Origin: Paenibacillus sp. Soil766 | Lineage (GTDB): Bacteria; Bacillota; Bacilli; Paenibacillales; NBRC-103111 | Length of the DNA stretch: 64,000 nucleotides | Assembly: GCF_001428105.1 (NCBI RefSeq) | Contig: NZ_LMSJ01000005.1 | Span: 1 to 64,000 of the forward strand | Direction: 5' to 3' | Shown here: positions 61,891-64,000 of the stretch, in pieces | Numbering within the stretch: the stretch's first letter is position 1 | Layout of the letters: each line of letters opens with the position of its first letter | Translations under genes and position numbers: made by a program | The notes under the pieces: model-generated | Told to the model about the DNA's origin: nothing | Seen by the model: only the letters and a program-made list of their open reading frames with translations | Database searches by the model: none

Positions 61891-61928
61891 GCGGCATCAG
61901 GACATGCTCGATATCGGCCAGATGCCGC
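61891..61928 (+). terminator. Intercistronic hairpin between binding protein and permease
   Basis: GCGGCATC (61891-61898) and GATGCCGC (61921-61928) form a perfect 8-bp stem. It lacks a T tract, so partial termination or mRNA stabilisation, giving more binding protein than permease, is likelier than full termination. Confidence 0.6.
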
Positions 61929-61995
61929 TACACGCGGTCATTAAAAAGATAGACTTTAGAATGGACTAATCTTGGAGAGGAGTGATGATTGATAC

Positions 61996-62922
61996 ATGCA
62001 GAACGTTAGTACACAAGTCCATACAAGCACAAAGTCAAAAGCGACATCAATTAGGCTTCAGAAGCGAAGAGAGTCTATCACAGGATATTCATTCATTCTG
62101 CCAGCCGTTCTCCTACTGATTGTGTTCCTGCTGCTGCCTTTTTTGCTGGCAGTGCTGTTCGGATTCACCAAATTCAATTTACTGCGGCCGGATCAAATTA
62201 AATTTACAGGCCTGGACAATTACGTGATCCTTTTTAAGGATAAGCTCTTTTATAAATCCTTGTATAACACGATGTATTTCACAGTCGTAGTCGTTCCCGT
62301 CCAATCGGCGGTGGCGCTGATACTGGCTTTATTGGTCAACAATCAGCTTAAGTTGAGAAATGCATTTCGGATTGCTTACTTTAGTCCGGTTATTACATCC
62401 ATGACGGTCATTGCTATTTTGTGGATATCTCTTTACAACTCAAATGAAGGATTGATTAATTCCGCCTTACATCTGTTTGGCATACCGAAGCAGCCCTTTT
62501 TGCGAAGCGCGGATCAGGCGATGAATTCCATCATTTTCATGTCCGTATGGCAAGCAGCGGGATATCAAATGATGATTTTTCTAGCGGGTCTTCAAAGTAT
62601 TCCGAAAGATTTGTATGAAGCCTCGTCTATGGACGGTGCCAATAAGCTCCAACAACTCAAATATATTACGATTCCAAGCTTGTACAATGTGATCGTATTC
62701 GTTCTAACAATAACTACGATTCAAGCAGTGAAGTTATTTACCCAACCTTATGTGATGACGAATGGCGGACCGGAGAATTCCACAAGAACGCTTGCACTGC
62801 TCATTTACCAGCAAGGATTCCAATTCAGGAATGCAGGTTATGCATCCGCTATATCCGTTATTTTCTTCCTGATTGTAGTTGTTATTTCCTTTTCCATGAA
62901 GAAATTTTTAAAAGACAGATAA
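61996..62922 (+). CDS. ABC sugar permease, UgpA type (2)
   Basis: This 308-aa protein has about six TM segments, a basic cytoplasmic N-terminus and the EAA loop EASSMDGANKLQQLKYITIP. AGGAG lies about 14 nt before ATG 61996. It forms a channel with the next permease (20 bp downstream) and works with the lipoprotein upstream. Confidence 0.92.
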   Translation: MQNVSTQVHTSTKSKATSIRLQKRRESITGYSFILPAVLLLIVFLLLPFLLAVLFGFTKFNLLRPDQIKFTGLDNYVILFKDKLFYKSLYNTMYFTVVVVPVQSAVALILALLVNNQLKLRNAFRIAYFSPVITSMTVIAILWISLYNSNEGLINSALHLFGIPKQPFLRSADQAMNSIIFMSVWQAAGYQMMIFLAGLQSIPKDLYEASSMDGANKLQQLKYITIPSLYNVIVFVLTITTIQAVKLFTQPYVMTNGGPENSTRTLALLIYQQGFQFRNAGYASAISVIFFLIVVVISFSMKKFLKDR

Positions 62923-62942
62923 CATCGGAAGGAGATGAGCTC

Positions 62943-63773
62943 ATGGCTGAACGAAAGAGTAGAATACTTATCTATGCGTCTAATATTATCATGTCGGTGC
63001 TTTTTATTATCCCGCTACTATGGATGGTCGTTTCATCACTCAAACCAGAAAATCAAATTTTTGCGGATCTAGGCTCGATCAAGTCTTTACTTCCTACGAA
63101 TATAACATTGGATAACTATATAAAAGCTTTCAACCGGATTCCCATGATGAAATACTTATTTAACAGTTTGTTCTATGTTTCGGTTATCGGGATAAGCGGC
63201 TTAGGGGTTAACTCTCTCTGCGGATATGCGCTGGCAAAGCTCAATTTTAAAGGAAGAAATGTTATCCTTACCGCCATCATTGCGTTAATGATCGTACCGT
63301 TTGAAAGTATTGTGATGCCGCTATACTTCGTCGTCAACGGCTTGAGTTGGGTGAACACTTGGTTCGCGCTTATCATCCCATTTATCGCGAACTGCTTCAG
63401 CATTTTCATGTTTCGTCAATTTTTCATGGATATTCCTAACGAACTTCTAGAATCGGCAGCGATTGACGGCTCAACTCCGTTGAAGACGTTTTTTTCAATA
63501 GTCATTCCCCTCTCAGGACCCGTATTTGTGACTGTTTTCATTCTGGACTTTATCTCTCATTGGGGGGATTTCATGTGGCCCATACTGGTAACCACAGGAG
63601 AATCATTAAGGAACATTCAGCTCGGTATTCAAACATTCTTTACACTTCCTCCAATATTCTATGGGCAAATTATGGCGACGCTTACATTTACAACCTTGCC
63701 AATTGTCGTAATCTTTTTGCTCCTGCAAAAGTACTATGTACAGGGCATCACCAGCACCGGGATCAAAGGGTAG
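62943..63773 (+). CDS. ABC sugar permease, UgpE type (2)
   Basis: This 276-aa protein has about six TM segments, the EAA loop ESAAIDGSTPLKTFFSIVIP and the C-terminal QKYYVQGITSTGIKG typical of MalG-like subunits. It starts at ATG 62943 after AAGGAGATG. It completes the second importer. Confidence 0.92.
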   Translation: MAERKSRILIYASNIIMSVLFIIPLLWMVVSSLKPENQIFADLGSIKSLLPTNITLDNYIKAFNRIPMMKYLFNSLFYVSVIGISGLGVNSLCGYALAKLNFKGRNVILTAIIALMIVPFESIVMPLYFVVNGLSWVNTWFALIIPFIANCFSIFMFRQFFMDIPNELLESAAIDGSTPLKTFFSIVIPLSGPVFVTVFILDFISHWGDFMWPILVTTGESLRNIQLGIQTFFTLPPIFYGQIMATLTFTTLPIVVIFLLLQKYYVQGITSTGIKG

Positions 63774-63830
63774 CCTGGCTCGGGTTATTGGACAGTGCAA
63801 ACATTTGGTCATAGAGGTAAGGAGGCTTGC

Positions 63831-64000
63831 ATGCAAAATATACTGGTAGTGGATGATGAGGTCATACAAAGAAGGGTTTTGGCCAAAATGATCAGGGAGG
63901 CCAGACCTTACTGTAAAGTGCTAGAGGCCAAGAATGGTAAAGTGGCATTAGAGGTCATCCATAGTGATGACATCGATATTGTTTTCACAGACATAAAGAT
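63831..64000 (+). CDS. Response regulator, 5' part only (window edge)
   Basis: ATG 63831 follows AAGGAGG. The 56 visible codons encode a receiver domain: MQNILVVDDEVIQRRVLAKM, with DIDIVFTDIKM holding the phosphoacceptor Asp. By analogy with the YesM/YesN pair at 48-51 kb it should end in an AraC HTH and partner the kinase at 58.5 kb. The remainder is outside the window. Confidence 0.85.
   Translation, partial: MQNILVVDDEVIQRRVLAKMIREARPYCKVLEAKNGKVALEVIHSDDIDIVFTDIK

Overview
The window reads as part of a low-to-moderate GC Bacillota chromosome, most likely Paenibacillus or a close relative. The evidence is strong AGGAGG-type ribosome binding sites, a Spo0E-like phosphatase, S-layer homology (SLH) domains, YesM/YesN-type two-component pairs beside sugar ABC operons, and large multidomain secreted polysaccharide lyases. 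This assignment is an inference from gene content only.

Layout. (1) 1-165 is the 3' end of a group II intron whose domain V hairpin is tandemly duplicated. (2) 301-12242 is a uronic-acid polysaccharide locus: a cohesin-like/SLH surface protein, a 1701-aa secreted alginate-lyase-like protein ending in a dockerin, a small Spo0E-like protein, a cytoplasmic heparinase II/III-type lyase and a GH88 unsaturated glucuronyl hydrolase. Secreted and cell-bound lyases would make unsaturated oligosaccharides, and GH88 would remove the terminal unsaturated uronate. (3) 12.8-15.8 kb is mobile debris: an orphan TniQ/TnsD-like gene, a second TniQ fragment and the 3' end of an IS110-family element. (4) 16.0-17.6 kb is a GC-rich MFS transporter/ArsR pair.

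(5) About 15.7-42 kb is the most unusual part. Single unrelated genes (small membrane protein, oxidoreductases, MerR, DMT exporter, Nudix, UPF0158, three APH-like kinases, a GNAT acetyltransferase, and many broken genes) are separated by copies of one intergenic repeat. The repeat is a left arm like TAACGGGAAACGATAGTT, a variable GC-rich hairpin, then a right arm like TAACGGGCAGGATAGTT. The layout recalls a gene-cassette array, but the arms are direct repeats, unlike integron attC sites. A decayed tyrosine recombinase lies inside it. Three IS110-family elements or relics (15.3, 25.8 and 42.3 kb) abut these repeats and share a conserved ~75-nt non-coding block downstream of the transposase, a candidate bridge-RNA-type element. 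A CHASE4-GGDEF-EAL signalling protein also lies here.

(6) 43.7-64 kb is a fructan/sucrose region: LacI regulator, Gfo/Idh/MocA oxidoreductase, a sugar-binding lipoprotein broken by a small deletion, a YesM-type kinase and YesN-type regulator, a membrane-anchored GH32 with a C-terminal Big domain, two ABC permeases, a PfkB sugar kinase, an intracellular GH32, then a second kinase, binding lipoprotein, two permeases and the start of another response regulator that runs off the window. No ABC ATPase is present, as is usual for such importers that share an MsmX-type ATPase encoded elsewhere. Extracellular GH32 would cut fructan, the importers would take up short products, and the cytoplasmic GH32 plus PfkB kinase would feed glycolysis.
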